Shown here in pieces: positions 50,630 to 59,093 of a stretch of DNA of 64,000 bases (position 1 is its first letter; every line of letters begins with the position of its first letter). The translations under genes were made by a program, and so were the position numbers. Source of the DNA: JBBQZU01 sp038207425 (GTDB lineage: Bacteria; Bacteroidota; Bacteroidia; Flavobacteriales_D; Cryomorphaceae); the NCBI GenBank assembly GCA_038207425.1, contig JBBQZU010000014.1, positions 1 through 64,000 on the forward strand, given 5' to 3'. Under the pieces are notes generated by a model. It did no database searches, was not told the DNA's origin, and saw only the letters and a program-made list of their open reading frames with translations.

Positions 50630-52678
50630 ATGATACTACTCGCATCCAGTGTTGAGATTCCTTATCTGAGTCAAATTGTAATTATACTGGGTTTATCAGT
50701 GGTTACGATTTACCTTTTTCAAAGATTTAAGCTACCTACTATTCTGGGTTTTCTGGCTACAGGGGTCATGTTTGGCCCTCAAGCCATGAAGCTGGCCGAA
50801 TCAGGCACTGAAATAAAAATGCTCAGCGAGATAGGCGTTGTATTGCTCCTTTTTATCATTGGGCTTGAGTTTAGTATCAAGAGCCTTATTTCTATGCGCA
50901 AAGTGGTATTGCTTGGAGGTGCCCTTCAAGTATTGCTTACCATAGTGGCTGTGGCTGGAATAGCAATAATGTTTGGCCTTCCGGCAAATAAAGCTTTTTT
51001 CATGGGTTTTCTATTTTCACTCAGCAGCACAGCGATCGTACTAAAAATGCTGCAAGATAAAGGTACTATCAGAACCCCCCAAGGGCGGATTGCACTGGGA
51101 GTGCTTATATTTCAGGATGTGATTGTGGTGCCTATGATGCTTATTACCCCCATACTCTCAGGACAGGATGCGCATATTTGGCAATCGCTCGCGTTGATGA
51201 CGGCGAAGTTTATTTTCCTGATGGTGCTCGTGTACATTTCAGCCCGCTACCTGGTGCCGAAGCTGCTACACGAAATAGCGCGCACCCGCAGCCGGGAGTT
51301 ATTTCTGATTACCATTATAGTGCTGTGCTTTGCAATAGCCTATACATCGGCGCTTATGGGTCTTTCTTTGGCGCTCGGCGCATTCTTAGCCGGCCTTTGC
51401 ATCAGCGAGTCACAGTACAGTCATCAAGCCACAGGTCTTATTATTCCCTTCAGGGAAATATTTACCAGTTTCTTTTTTGTTTCTATTGGCATGCTTCTCG
51501 ATTTGAGCTTCTTGATAAACAATTTGCTGCCTATTATAGGCCTTACTCTGCTGGCATTTGCAGTAAAATGGATAGTGCTTGTATTGGCTACAAAGGCTTT
51601 GGGATATTCGCTTAAAACAGGTTTTATTGTCGGTTTCAGCCTTTTTCAGGTAGGTGAGTTTGCTTTTATACTTTCATCCGCAGGTTTAGAGTATTCATTG
51701 CTTGACATGAATACATATCAATACTTTCTTGCAGTATCCATTCTCACTATGGCCGCAACTCCATTCTTAATCAATGCATCTGATAGAATCGCAGGAAAGC
51801 TGATGAAAACTCAGGTGAACAAGTTCGATCAAAATCAAAAAATTTCAGATCAGGGAGCGGTGAGCCAGGAAAAGATCCAAGAGCTAACAAGCCACCTTAT
51901 CATTATTGGTTACGGGGTGAACGGTAAGAATACTGCGCTTACAGCCAGCAAGGCAGGTATTCCCTATATTATCATCGATACCAATGCTGACGCTGTGCAA
52001 GAAGCGCGTCAGCGGGGCGAACCCATTATTTTTGGTGATGCGACAAGCCATCATATGCTCGATATCACTAGAGTACACAGCGCCAGGGTTGCGGTAGTTG
52101 CCATTTCAGATTATGAGGCTACGCTCAATATTGTGTCCAACATCAGGGAAATATGCAAGACTGTTCATATCATAGTGCGATGTAAAACCATTTCGCAAAG
52201 TGAGGAGTTGCTCCTTGCCGGTGCATCTGAAGTAATTAGTGAACAGTTTGAATCGTCTATTGAAGTATTTGCCCGGGTTTTGGGGCAGTTTTTAGTGAAT
52301 TCCAGCGAGATTGATACTTTTATTGACTACGTGCGCGATGAGACGTACACGGGCATGTACTCAGGCTTTCACGTATATAAGCGCAATGCGGTGGAGCTTA
52401 ATGAAGTAATGGCAAGAACATTAATTCTTGGTCAGAAATGCCCATTCAGTCAAAAACATTTGTGCGAAGCAGGATTGCTCGAAGATAACCGAATACGGGT
52501 GATGGGCATCATTAGAGATGGCGATTTTATCGCGCAACTTGATGGTGATACCATGATGTATCCGGGCGATGAAGTAATTATCTTCGGCCGCGACGGCGAC
52601 ATGAAGCAATTTATGAAAGAATGGGAAGAGAAAACCAGGGTTAATGAGTTGCAACCGGCGGAGGCAGAAAACCCTTAA
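50630..52678 (+). CDS. Kef-type monovalent cation:proton antiporter with TrkA domains
   Basis: A 682-residue inner-membrane protein of the CPA2 family. About twelve hydrophobic segments fill residues 8-385, with the family motifs PTILGFLATGVMFGP, LLLFIIGLEFS and LSLALGAFLAGLCISES. A TrkA-N Rossmann domain follows (about 417-535: LIIIGYGVNGKNTALTA with a GxGxxG-like turn, then PIIFGDATSHHML). A TrkA-C domain ends the protein (RVMGIIRDGDFIAQLDGDT). Relatives move K+ or Na+ against protons, gated by nucleotide binding. The 3' end abuts the convergent SET gene with one base between. Confidence 0.92.
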   Translation: MILLASSVEIPYLSQIVIILGLSVVTIYLFQRFKLPTILGFLATGVMFGPQAMKLAESGTEIKMLSEIGVVLLLFIIGLEFSIKSLISMRKVVLLGGALQVLLTIVAVAGIAIMFGLPANKAFFMGFLFSLSSTAIVLKMLQDKGTIRTPQGRIALGVLIFQDVIVVPMMLITPILSGQDAHIWQSLALMTAKFIFLMVLVYISARYLVPKLLHEIARTRSRELFLITIIVLCFAIAYTSALMGLSLALGAFLAGLCISESQYSHQATGLIIPFREIFTSFFFVSIGMLLDLSFLINNLLPIIGLTLLAFAVKWIVLVLATKALGYSLKTGFIVGFSLFQVGEFAFILSSAGLEYSLLDMNTYQYFLAVSILTMAATPFLINASDRIAGKLMKTQVNKFDQNQKISDQGAVSQEKIQELTSHLIIIGYGVNGKNTALTASKAGIPYIIIDTNADAVQEARQRGEPIIFGDATSHHMLDITRVHSARVAVVAISDYEATLNIVSNIREICKTVHIIVRCKTISQSEELLLAGASEVISEQFESSIEVFARVLGQFLVNSSEIDTFIDYVRDETYTGMYSGFHVYKRNAVELNEVMARTLILGQKCPFSQKHLCEAGLLEDNRIRVMGIIRDGDFIAQLDGDTMMYPGDEVIIFGRDGDMKQFMKEWEEKTRVNELQPAEAENP

Positions 52679-52679
52679 T

Positions 52680-53285
52680 TTATTTCACTTGCTCTGCAAC
52701 TCCATTTGAGTAGTAACAGGTAAGTATCGAGTCCATTTTTTCTTTGCCTGTTGCAATCTTTACTGCCTTGTTCCACTGCGCATTATCTATCAGGTGCTTA
52801 AGTGGTTGATCAACATTTGGCACATGTTTGAACACATCCAAAAGCATCTTATCCCACTGCTTATGGTATTTCACCAAATCATCCGGATAAACCAATTTTC
52901 TGCGGGTGCCTTCGTCTACGCCCCTGAAAGGCTCATTCACATTGAGGTAGCCGTAATCATCCGTAAGCTGTTCACCGGGATGAATATCGCGAATGGCAAT
53001 CTCAAACTCATAAGCGGTAGAGAGACAATTGGCATTGAAACTGTGGTTTACAAATCTGGCAATATCCCAGCACAATACTAAATTGCCTTCTTTGTTCCTA
53101 TAGCAATAGGTATCAATGATTTGCTGGTAAGGTGCGTCCATCTTCTCAACCTGACTAGGGGTAAATGTTCGGTCAAATTTGTCGAGTACCCAGGTTATGG
53201 TGCCTGCAGGTATAAACTTGGTTGCTACAACGCCATAGCCAACTTCTGGGCTTATAAAGCGGAGCTCTGTATGGGGGTGGATCAT
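52680..53285 (-). CDS. SET-domain protein
   Basis: A 201-residue protein. The SET fold is visible as YGVVATKFIPAGTITW, the pseudoknot strand RFVNHSFNANC (77-87, with the N-H-S cofactor motif) and GEQLTDDYGYL (104-114, the catalytic-tyrosine motif). It has no post-SET cysteines. A 60-residue C-terminal helical tail follows. SET enzymes methylate lysine with S-adenosylmethionine. In bacteria their substrates are mostly unknown. No signal peptide, so it is cytosolic. It ends one base from the antiporter stop. Confidence 0.85.
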   Translation of the reverse strand: MIHPHTELRFISPEVGYGVVATKFIPAGTITWVLDKFDRTFTPSQVEKMDAPYQQIIDTYCYRNKEGNLVLCWDIARFVNHSFNANCLSTAYEFEIAIRDIHPGEQLTDDYGYLNVNEPFRGVDEGTRRKLVYPDDLVKYHKQWDKMLLDVFKHVPNVDQPLKHLIDNAQWNKAVKIATGKEKMDSILTCYYSNGVAEQVK

Positions 53286-53521
53286 AGGTCTTTAATGGTT
53301 CAAATTTGCATTTAGTTGCAATAGGTTTTACTGTTTTTCAAAAATTTTAATGAACGCTATATCAGATTAATAGAAAGTAAACCACCACTTTCTTTGATTA
53401 AGCGCTCTAATTTCTTGCGTGAAATGTCCTTCTTCTGAGTTGGAATACATATTCAAACTTCTCAAATTTTATTGACGAATCAAAATGAACCATGTCCTGG
53501 AGTTTTAATTACTTTCGTGAA

Positions 53522-54355
53522 ATGAAGCGATTACAATATATTTTACTCATTTCGAGCACGTTGATTACTGTTTTTTTACAAACTTGTAAAAATCAACCTG
53601 TCGAGGCGCAGACTACAGGCAATAGTGACAATACCGGCTCAGCCCGGTCGGACCAATGGTTGCGCCAGCAGACCCAATTTGAGAAACAACGCAATGAAAT
53701 GGTTGAATTCATAGCCTTTGGCGAAGACAGTACCTGGGTTATTAGCATAGGACACCAAGGCGCTATGAGCTTTATGGATTATCAGAAAGGTGACAGCATG
53801 GCTGCACCGGCCAGCGAGATGATGCTGCCTGCCGACCTGAACGCGGTAATGTACGGTGCCGAAGTGGAATCGGGCAGGTTGTCTCTAACGATTTACACCG
53901 ATTCATGCAACTTCTCTGGCGATTTGGGCCGCCTTCCATACAGGGCCAGGCTGCTTGTGGCAAGAACCAACGCAGAATTTAATGAATATCAGGGTTGCGG
54001 TATATACCTAAATTCTCCACGGCTACACGATATATGGGCGCTCAAAAAGTGGAACAGGTTTGACGATCTGGGCCGCGCTTTTCCGAAAGGAAAGCCTGTG
54101 CTTGAATTGCACCTCGATAAAAATGAATTTTATGGCAATTCAGGTTGCCGTGAACTTCGCGGCAGGATAGAACCTAAAGGAGGGCTTATTGATTTCTACA
54201 ATTTCAGCATCAGGCAGGAAGAAGGCTGCCGTGACGAAGGCCCAATGGCATTTGAAGAATTAATCAATAGCATTCATTTTTCGCTGAAGCTCGAAGCACG
54301 GCTTCTCACCTTGTACAATGGCGATGAGGAACTTATTTTCCAGAAGGTAGACTAA
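53522..54355 (+). CDS. META-domain-like lipoprotein
   Basis: The ATG at 53522 gives 277 residues with a lipoprotein signal ending VFLQTC (Cys22). The middle part is not recognised. The C-terminal ~100 residues look like a META/HslJ domain: LHDIWALKKWNRF, VLELHLDKNEFYGNSGCREL, a strand, then EEGCRDEGPMAFEELI and LYNGDEELIF. The pair of cysteines flanking this fold is kept. META domains are found in heat-shock-linked and inhibitor-type envelope proteins. The exact role is unknown. Confidence 0.75.
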   Translation: MKRLQYILLISSTLITVFLQTCKNQPVEAQTTGNSDNTGSARSDQWLRQQTQFEKQRNEMVEFIAFGEDSTWVISIGHQGAMSFMDYQKGDSMAAPASEMMLPADLNAVMYGAEVESGRLSLTIYTDSCNFSGDLGRLPYRARLLVARTNAEFNEYQGCGIYLNSPRLHDIWALKKWNRFDDLGRAFPKGKPVLELHLDKNEFYGNSGCRELRGRIEPKGGLIDFYNFSIRQEEGCRDEGPMAFEELINSIHFSLKLEARLLTLYNGDEELIFQKVD

Positions 54356-54369
54356 TCAAATCTGCAAGG

Positions 54370-55116
54370 CTACAAGGCTTGAAACCTGCCGTTTATTGCA
54401 TTCCAGTTTAGTACTTCAAAGAAAGCTGAGATATAGTCAGCCCTTTTGTTTTGGTGTTTCAGATAGTAGGCATGTTCCCAAACATCCAGACCGATAAGCG
54501 GGCTCCCTTTTTGCTCAACTATATTGTTCATCAATGGATTGTCCTGGTTCGGAGTGGAGCAAATGTACAATCCTTTGTTTTGATCGGCACAAAGCCAGGC
54601 CCAACCTGAGCCAAATACTCCTGTGGCCGCTTTGGTGAGAGATTCCTTGCAGGCATCCCAACTGCCAAAGGAATTTTCAATAGCTAGCGCGATTGCTCCT
54701 GTTGGTGCGCCACCTCCATTAGGTGCCATAATATCCCAATAGAGGTTGTGGTTGTAAAACCCGCCTCCGTTGTTGCGTATGGCTTTGTCGTCGGCAGTAC
54801 TGCTAATTTCTGCTAGAATTTCTTCTATGGTTTTGCCTTCGAAGCGACTATTTCCGGCCACTGCGCCGTTCAGGTTTTTTGTATAGCCGGCGTGGTGCTT
54901 GCTGTAGTGTACTTCCATGGTCAAAGCATCTATATGGGGTTCAAGGTCGCCATATCCATACTTGAGTTGCGGCTGGGTAAATGTGGAAGCAATACCTGTT
55001 TCGGATGCAGCATCCTCCTTGCTGTTAGAAGCAGGTGTGCAAAATGTAAGTGTGGGGGCGACAAATGCACCGGCAGTGGCCATTCCGGTGAGCTTTATAA
55101 ATGTTCTTTTATTCAT
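54370..55116 (-). CDS. Exported Mn-type superoxide dismutase
   Basis: A 248-residue protein. A 45-residue leader (KRTFIKLTGMATAGAFVAP, then a Cys26) targets it out of the cytosol; it has a Tat-like KRxFxK pattern and may be lipid-modified. The SOD fold then follows with metal ligands His70 (EVHYSKHHAGY), His123 (YNHNLYW), Asp211 and His215 (DVWEHAYY). NNGGGFYNHN and TPNQDNPL resemble the Mn-type rather than the Fe-type discriminating positions. It would remove superoxide at the envelope. The gene is convergent with the META lipoprotein, 14 bases apart. Confidence 0.93.
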   Translation of the reverse strand: MNKRTFIKLTGMATAGAFVAPTLTFCTPASNSKEDAASETGIASTFTQPQLKYGYGDLEPHIDALTMEVHYSKHHAGYTKNLNGAVAGNSRFEGKTIEEILAEISSTADDKAIRNNGGGFYNHNLYWDIMAPNGGGAPTGAIALAIENSFGSWDACKESLTKAATGVFGSGWAWLCADQNKGLYICSTPNQDNPLMNNIVEQKGSPLIGLDVWEHAYYLKHQNKRADYISAFFEVLNWNAINGRFQAL

Positions 55117-55200
55117 GGCTGTTTAATTTTTTTGATACGGCCAATATACTCATTGCCTTGGAGCTTTATCCAATTTGATTTGTATGAAGCACCTATGTGG

Positions 55201-58200
55201 TTACTGCTTTTTAAGGGTGAAGTGAAAGGTGCTTCCTTTGCCTTCTTCAGATTCTACCCATATTCGACCATCCATATTTTCGATTATTTTCTTTGTCAAG
55301 GCAAGGCCCATTCCTGTGCCGGGATAATTTTCGCGTGAGTGAAGTCTTTGAAACATTTCGAAAATTCTTTCGAAATATTCGGGATTGATGCCCATCCCGT
55401 TATCACTAACTGTGAAGTGATGGTGCTCTTCGCCTTCAATACTATTTATGGTTATTACAGGTGCCCTGCCGCTGTATGCGTATTTCAGGCTATTGCCAAT
55501 CAGATTTTGGAAAACCTGCATCATAGGCGATTTGTATGCTTTGATTATTGGTAGTTCGCTACATTCAACTATGGCATCGGCATCTTCCAAATCTTTTTTA
55601 AAAAGCTCCAGTACATCATGAACTAACAAGTTCATGTCTACATCTTGAACCATTTTCATTTCGCTGCCAGCACGCGAATATTCCAAAAGATCCAGGATTA
55701 TGGTACGCATTCGGGTGGCACCGTCCACTGCATAATGGATGTACTTGCGCGCTTGGTCGTCGAGTTCCGATGCATATTTTTTCTCAAGCTGTGATAGAAA
55801 TCCTGAAACCATTCTGAGAGGCTCCTGTAAATCATGCGATGCTACATATGCAAACTGCTCAAGTTCTTTATTTGATTTTATAAGCGCAGCGGAGTGCAAT
55901 TGAAGGCGTTCGTTGAGTGCAAGAAGATTTTCTTCTGCAATTTTTCTCGAAGTAATATCTCTGAAATACACTGAAATGCCTTTTGCAGAAGGGTAAGCCG
56001 TAAATTCTAGCCAGATATTTTGCCTTTCGTTATAGCTTTCAAAATTTATTGTCTGACGATTCTCAATGAGAATTTTGGCCATTTCAAAATACTTCTTGTT
56101 CAATTCAAAGGGATAGGAAGCAATGAAATCCTTGCCTATAAGCGCTTCTCTTTTCACACCGCTAAGCTTTTCGGCCATCCTGTTCCAGTAAGTCACTCTA
56201 CCTAAGTCATCAAGTGCGAAGAATGCATCGCCAATACTTTCGAGGATGTCTTCTTTTTCGGCGTAGGTTTCAGCCAGCTCAATCTGGGTGGTTTTTGTGT
56301 GGTCAATATCCTGAATACTGGCATAAATTGCAGTGCAGAGACCATTCAACATTTCAGCTTCGCCCTTACTGCGCACCCACATAGTGCGCCCTGAAAACGT
56401 AAGGATTTGTGCTTCTTCATCCCACGATTCACCTTTGTCAACAGCGTTGAGCAGGCATTCAGCAAATGTGTTTTCCATCGGCGATTTAAGGAACAATTCC
56501 TTCAGGGCATGCAGATCAAGGATCATACCTGATGGTACTTCTAGGGTATCGACCAATACTTCTGAGAATGAAATATTGCCAGTAACCGGATAGAGCTCCC
56601 AAGCGCCTATTCTGGCCATTTTTGAGGTACGGGTTAGCAGTTTTTCCAATTGCCGCGCTGTACTGACGTCTTGCATGGCGCCAACCATGCGCAATTGTTT
56701 GCCTCGATGGTCTTTAATCACCACTCCTCGGTCTACTACATGAGCGTAAATGCCATCAGCCTTTTTAAATCGGTATTCAGCGTTCCATATTCCGCTTTCA
56801 GAATGCTGCGCTTCTTCTAAGCTAGCCAATGCAGATTCTTCGTCGTCAGGATGCACAAGGTCTGACCAAAAACTGAGTTCGCTTTGGCTATTGGCTAAGG
56901 AATGACCAAAAACACTTTTAAAACCTTCTCCCCAATCGATGGTATCGGTTTGTATATCCCAATCCCACACGGCATCAAATGTGGCTCGCGACACAGCCGC
57001 GTATCGGTCGTTTGCAAAGAGTATTTTTTTGCGGCTCTCCACCTGTTCTGTTACATCAATACCAAATATGAATAATCCCTTCACAGATTTATTCGTTGCC
57101 TTATCAGCCGAAAGTACGAAGCTGAGGTATTTTTCTGATGCATCTTCGTTGTTGCCATTGCCAATATTAAATGGCATTTCAGTTGCTTCAAATGTGCTGA
57201 GTGTAGTATAAACTTGCTGTATGATCGATGCTATTTCCGTGTTTTTGATTTCAGGAAATATATCCAAAAGGGGTTTTCCAAGGATGTCTTTCTTTTTAAA
57301 AAGTCGGCTAAACTCATGATTCGCCATCTGAAATTCAAATTCAATTTGTTCTGGGTCATTGCCAATTGGCGCTAATGCACAAATAAATGCCGGTGCATCC
57401 TGAAAAATTCGTTCATAGCGTCTGTGCACTTCATCGGCAGCAGCTTCAGCGCGTTTGCGTTCGGTTGCATCGCGTGCTACGCAGTACATGAGTTGGGTAG
57501 CTTCATCCCACTTCGCTGTCCATACCATTGGTATAGTGCTTCCATCTTTGTGTACTATTTTGTTCTCAAACTCTGAGATTGGTTTGCCCAACGCGAGTTC
57601 TTGGGCAATTAATTTTGAAATGGCGTGGTAGTCGGGATGTATGAAGTCTATGAATGACATGCCTTCTACTTCTTCCGGTTTATAGCCCCAAAGTCTTTCC
57701 ACAGCGCTATTCATTCGCACATAGCGGCCTTCAAGATCAACTGTACAGATAATATCGAGCGAAGTATCCACTATATTTTTAAGATCGTCTTTGGCCTGTT
57801 CCAATTCGATTCTTCTGCGCATCGATTCAGAAATATCTTTCGAGAAAGCCGCCAATCCTATGATGTCGCCTGGTTCATCGCGCAAAGGACTGATGGTGAT
57901 TTCACCATACACCATTTGATTGTTCTCTAGATTCAGTGCTTCTTCAATGAATTTTACAGTTTCACCAGCGAACACTCGGTTGTATAGTTCATCCCACTTC
58001 TTAATCTTAATTGCATCAATCCCAATTGACGAAATCGGATCGCCTCGCTTTGGAGTAACTCCTGTTAATGATGTGATGATTTTTTTGAAAGATTCATTGG
58101 CCGTGAGCAGCAGTCTGTCTTTATCTGTAGCCCATATATGATCCGTTGTGGCGTTGACAATCGCTTCATGAATTTGTTTCAGTTGATGCACTTCTTCATT

Positions 58201-58965
58201 CTTTCTGGCGCTTTCGGTTATATCGATTGCAGTTGAAACCACTAGATGTTTCTCTGGTATTATAATTTTGCGGGTATTGACAATGCGTTTACCTCCGTTT
58301 TTTGTGATAATTGATAGGTTGTTCCATGACATCCTATCGGAATCACCGCTCTCCATATCGGCATTAATTTTTGCCAATAGTCCTTCGCGTTCATCCTTAT
58401 CAGGAAAAACCAGTTTGAAAAATGTATTGATGTCCGTGAATTGATCGACATTATGGCCAAAGATTTCGCCGTACACTGAGCTTACAAACACTGATTTGCC
58501 GGTAATCTCGTCGTGCACAGCTATACCAATGGGCAGTTTGTCAAGAATACTTTCAAATAAACCAATGCGTCCATGGAGATGGTCTGCATTGTTCTGTGTT
58601 ACGGTTAAGGAGAAATAAAGAATTGCTCCTTCATCATCAAGGAGTGGTTTGAAGGAGTAGTTTCTGACACCTTTTTCGTGATCGCGCTCTGCAAAAATAA
58701 CCCTTATGTAAGAGTTCAGATCAAAATCAAATGCAGTGCCTTGAGTGCAAAGCACCCGAAGCTGAGTCTTCAATATACCCGGATCTATCGCGTGCTTCTG
58801 AAGTATTGAGAATATTGATACTCCAGTGATAAGTTTATCTTGCCCACCACTTACTTTTTCGAATGATGCATTGAAAAAAGCAAGTGTGAACTGCTCATCA
58901 TGATTGAAAACCGCAACAGGTGCAGTCGATTGCTCAAAAATCTGCTTATAGATACCCACGATCAT
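55201..58965 (-). CDS. Sensor histidine kinase with about eight PAS domains
   Basis: The ATG at 58963-58965 gives 1254 residues. At least eight PAS-like units follow one another, e.g. GIAVHDEITGKSVFVSS, LDIICTVDLEGRYVRMNSAV, FDAVWDWDIQTDTIDWGEGF and GDAFFALDDLGRVTYWNRMA. Four or more end in a PAC-type D-x-T/S-E/x-R pattern. HisKA has His1044 in VASHDLQEPLRMV, and the ATPase has SDNGMGINPEYFERIFEMF and GTGMGLALTKKI. No membrane segment or signal peptide is visible, so it is cytosolic. No receiver is fused. The partner regulator is not adjacent. The lone receiver at 43.9 kb is one candidate. Confidence 0.9.
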   Translation of the reverse strand: MIVGIYKQIFEQSTAPVAVFNHDEQFTLAFFNASFEKVSGGQDKLITGVSIFSILQKHAIDPGILKTQLRVLCTQGTAFDFDLNSYIRVIFAERDHEKGVRNYSFKPLLDDEGAILYFSLTVTQNNADHLHGRIGLFESILDKLPIGIAVHDEITGKSVFVSSVYGEIFGHNVDQFTDINTFFKLVFPDKDEREGLLAKINADMESGDSDRMSWNNLSIITKNGGKRIVNTRKIIIPEKHLVVSTAIDITESARKNEEVHQLKQIHEAIVNATTDHIWATDKDRLLLTANESFKKIITSLTGVTPKRGDPISSIGIDAIKIKKWDELYNRVFAGETVKFIEEALNLENNQMVYGEITISPLRDEPGDIIGLAAFSKDISESMRRRIELEQAKDDLKNIVDTSLDIICTVDLEGRYVRMNSAVERLWGYKPEEVEGMSFIDFIHPDYHAISKLIAQELALGKPISEFENKIVHKDGSTIPMVWTAKWDEATQLMYCVARDATERKRAEAAADEVHRRYERIFQDAPAFICALAPIGNDPEQIEFEFQMANHEFSRLFKKKDILGKPLLDIFPEIKNTEIASIIQQVYTTLSTFEATEMPFNIGNGNNEDASEKYLSFVLSADKATNKSVKGLFIFGIDVTEQVESRKKILFANDRYAAVSRATFDAVWDWDIQTDTIDWGEGFKSVFGHSLANSQSELSFWSDLVHPDDEESALASLEEAQHSESGIWNAEYRFKKADGIYAHVVDRGVVIKDHRGKQLRMVGAMQDVSTARQLEKLLTRTSKMARIGAWELYPVTGNISFSEVLVDTLEVPSGMILDLHALKELFLKSPMENTFAECLLNAVDKGESWDEEAQILTFSGRTMWVRSKGEAEMLNGLCTAIYASIQDIDHTKTTQIELAETYAEKEDILESIGDAFFALDDLGRVTYWNRMAEKLSGVKREALIGKDFIASYPFELNKKYFEMAKILIENRQTINFESYNERQNIWLEFTAYPSAKGISVYFRDITSRKIAEENLLALNERLQLHSAALIKSNKELEQFAYVASHDLQEPLRMVSGFLSQLEKKYASELDDQARKYIHYAVDGATRMRTIILDLLEYSRAGSEMKMVQDVDMNLLVHDVLELFKKDLEDADAIVECSELPIIKAYKSPMMQVFQNLIGNSLKYAYSGRAPVITINSIEGEEHHHFTVSDNGMGINPEYFERIFEMFQRLHSRENYPGTGMGLALTKKIIENMDGRIWVESEEGKGSTFHFTLKKQ

Positions 58966-59093
58966 ATATTGCAATGTATTGCAACGAAGATAGGTGATAG
59001 CGCCTGATGCTAGGAAGGTAGTTTCTGCAATTTATCAAGAAAGTAATACAGTTGCCAATGGCTCTCCTACAATGATTTCAAGCAAAACTGTGA

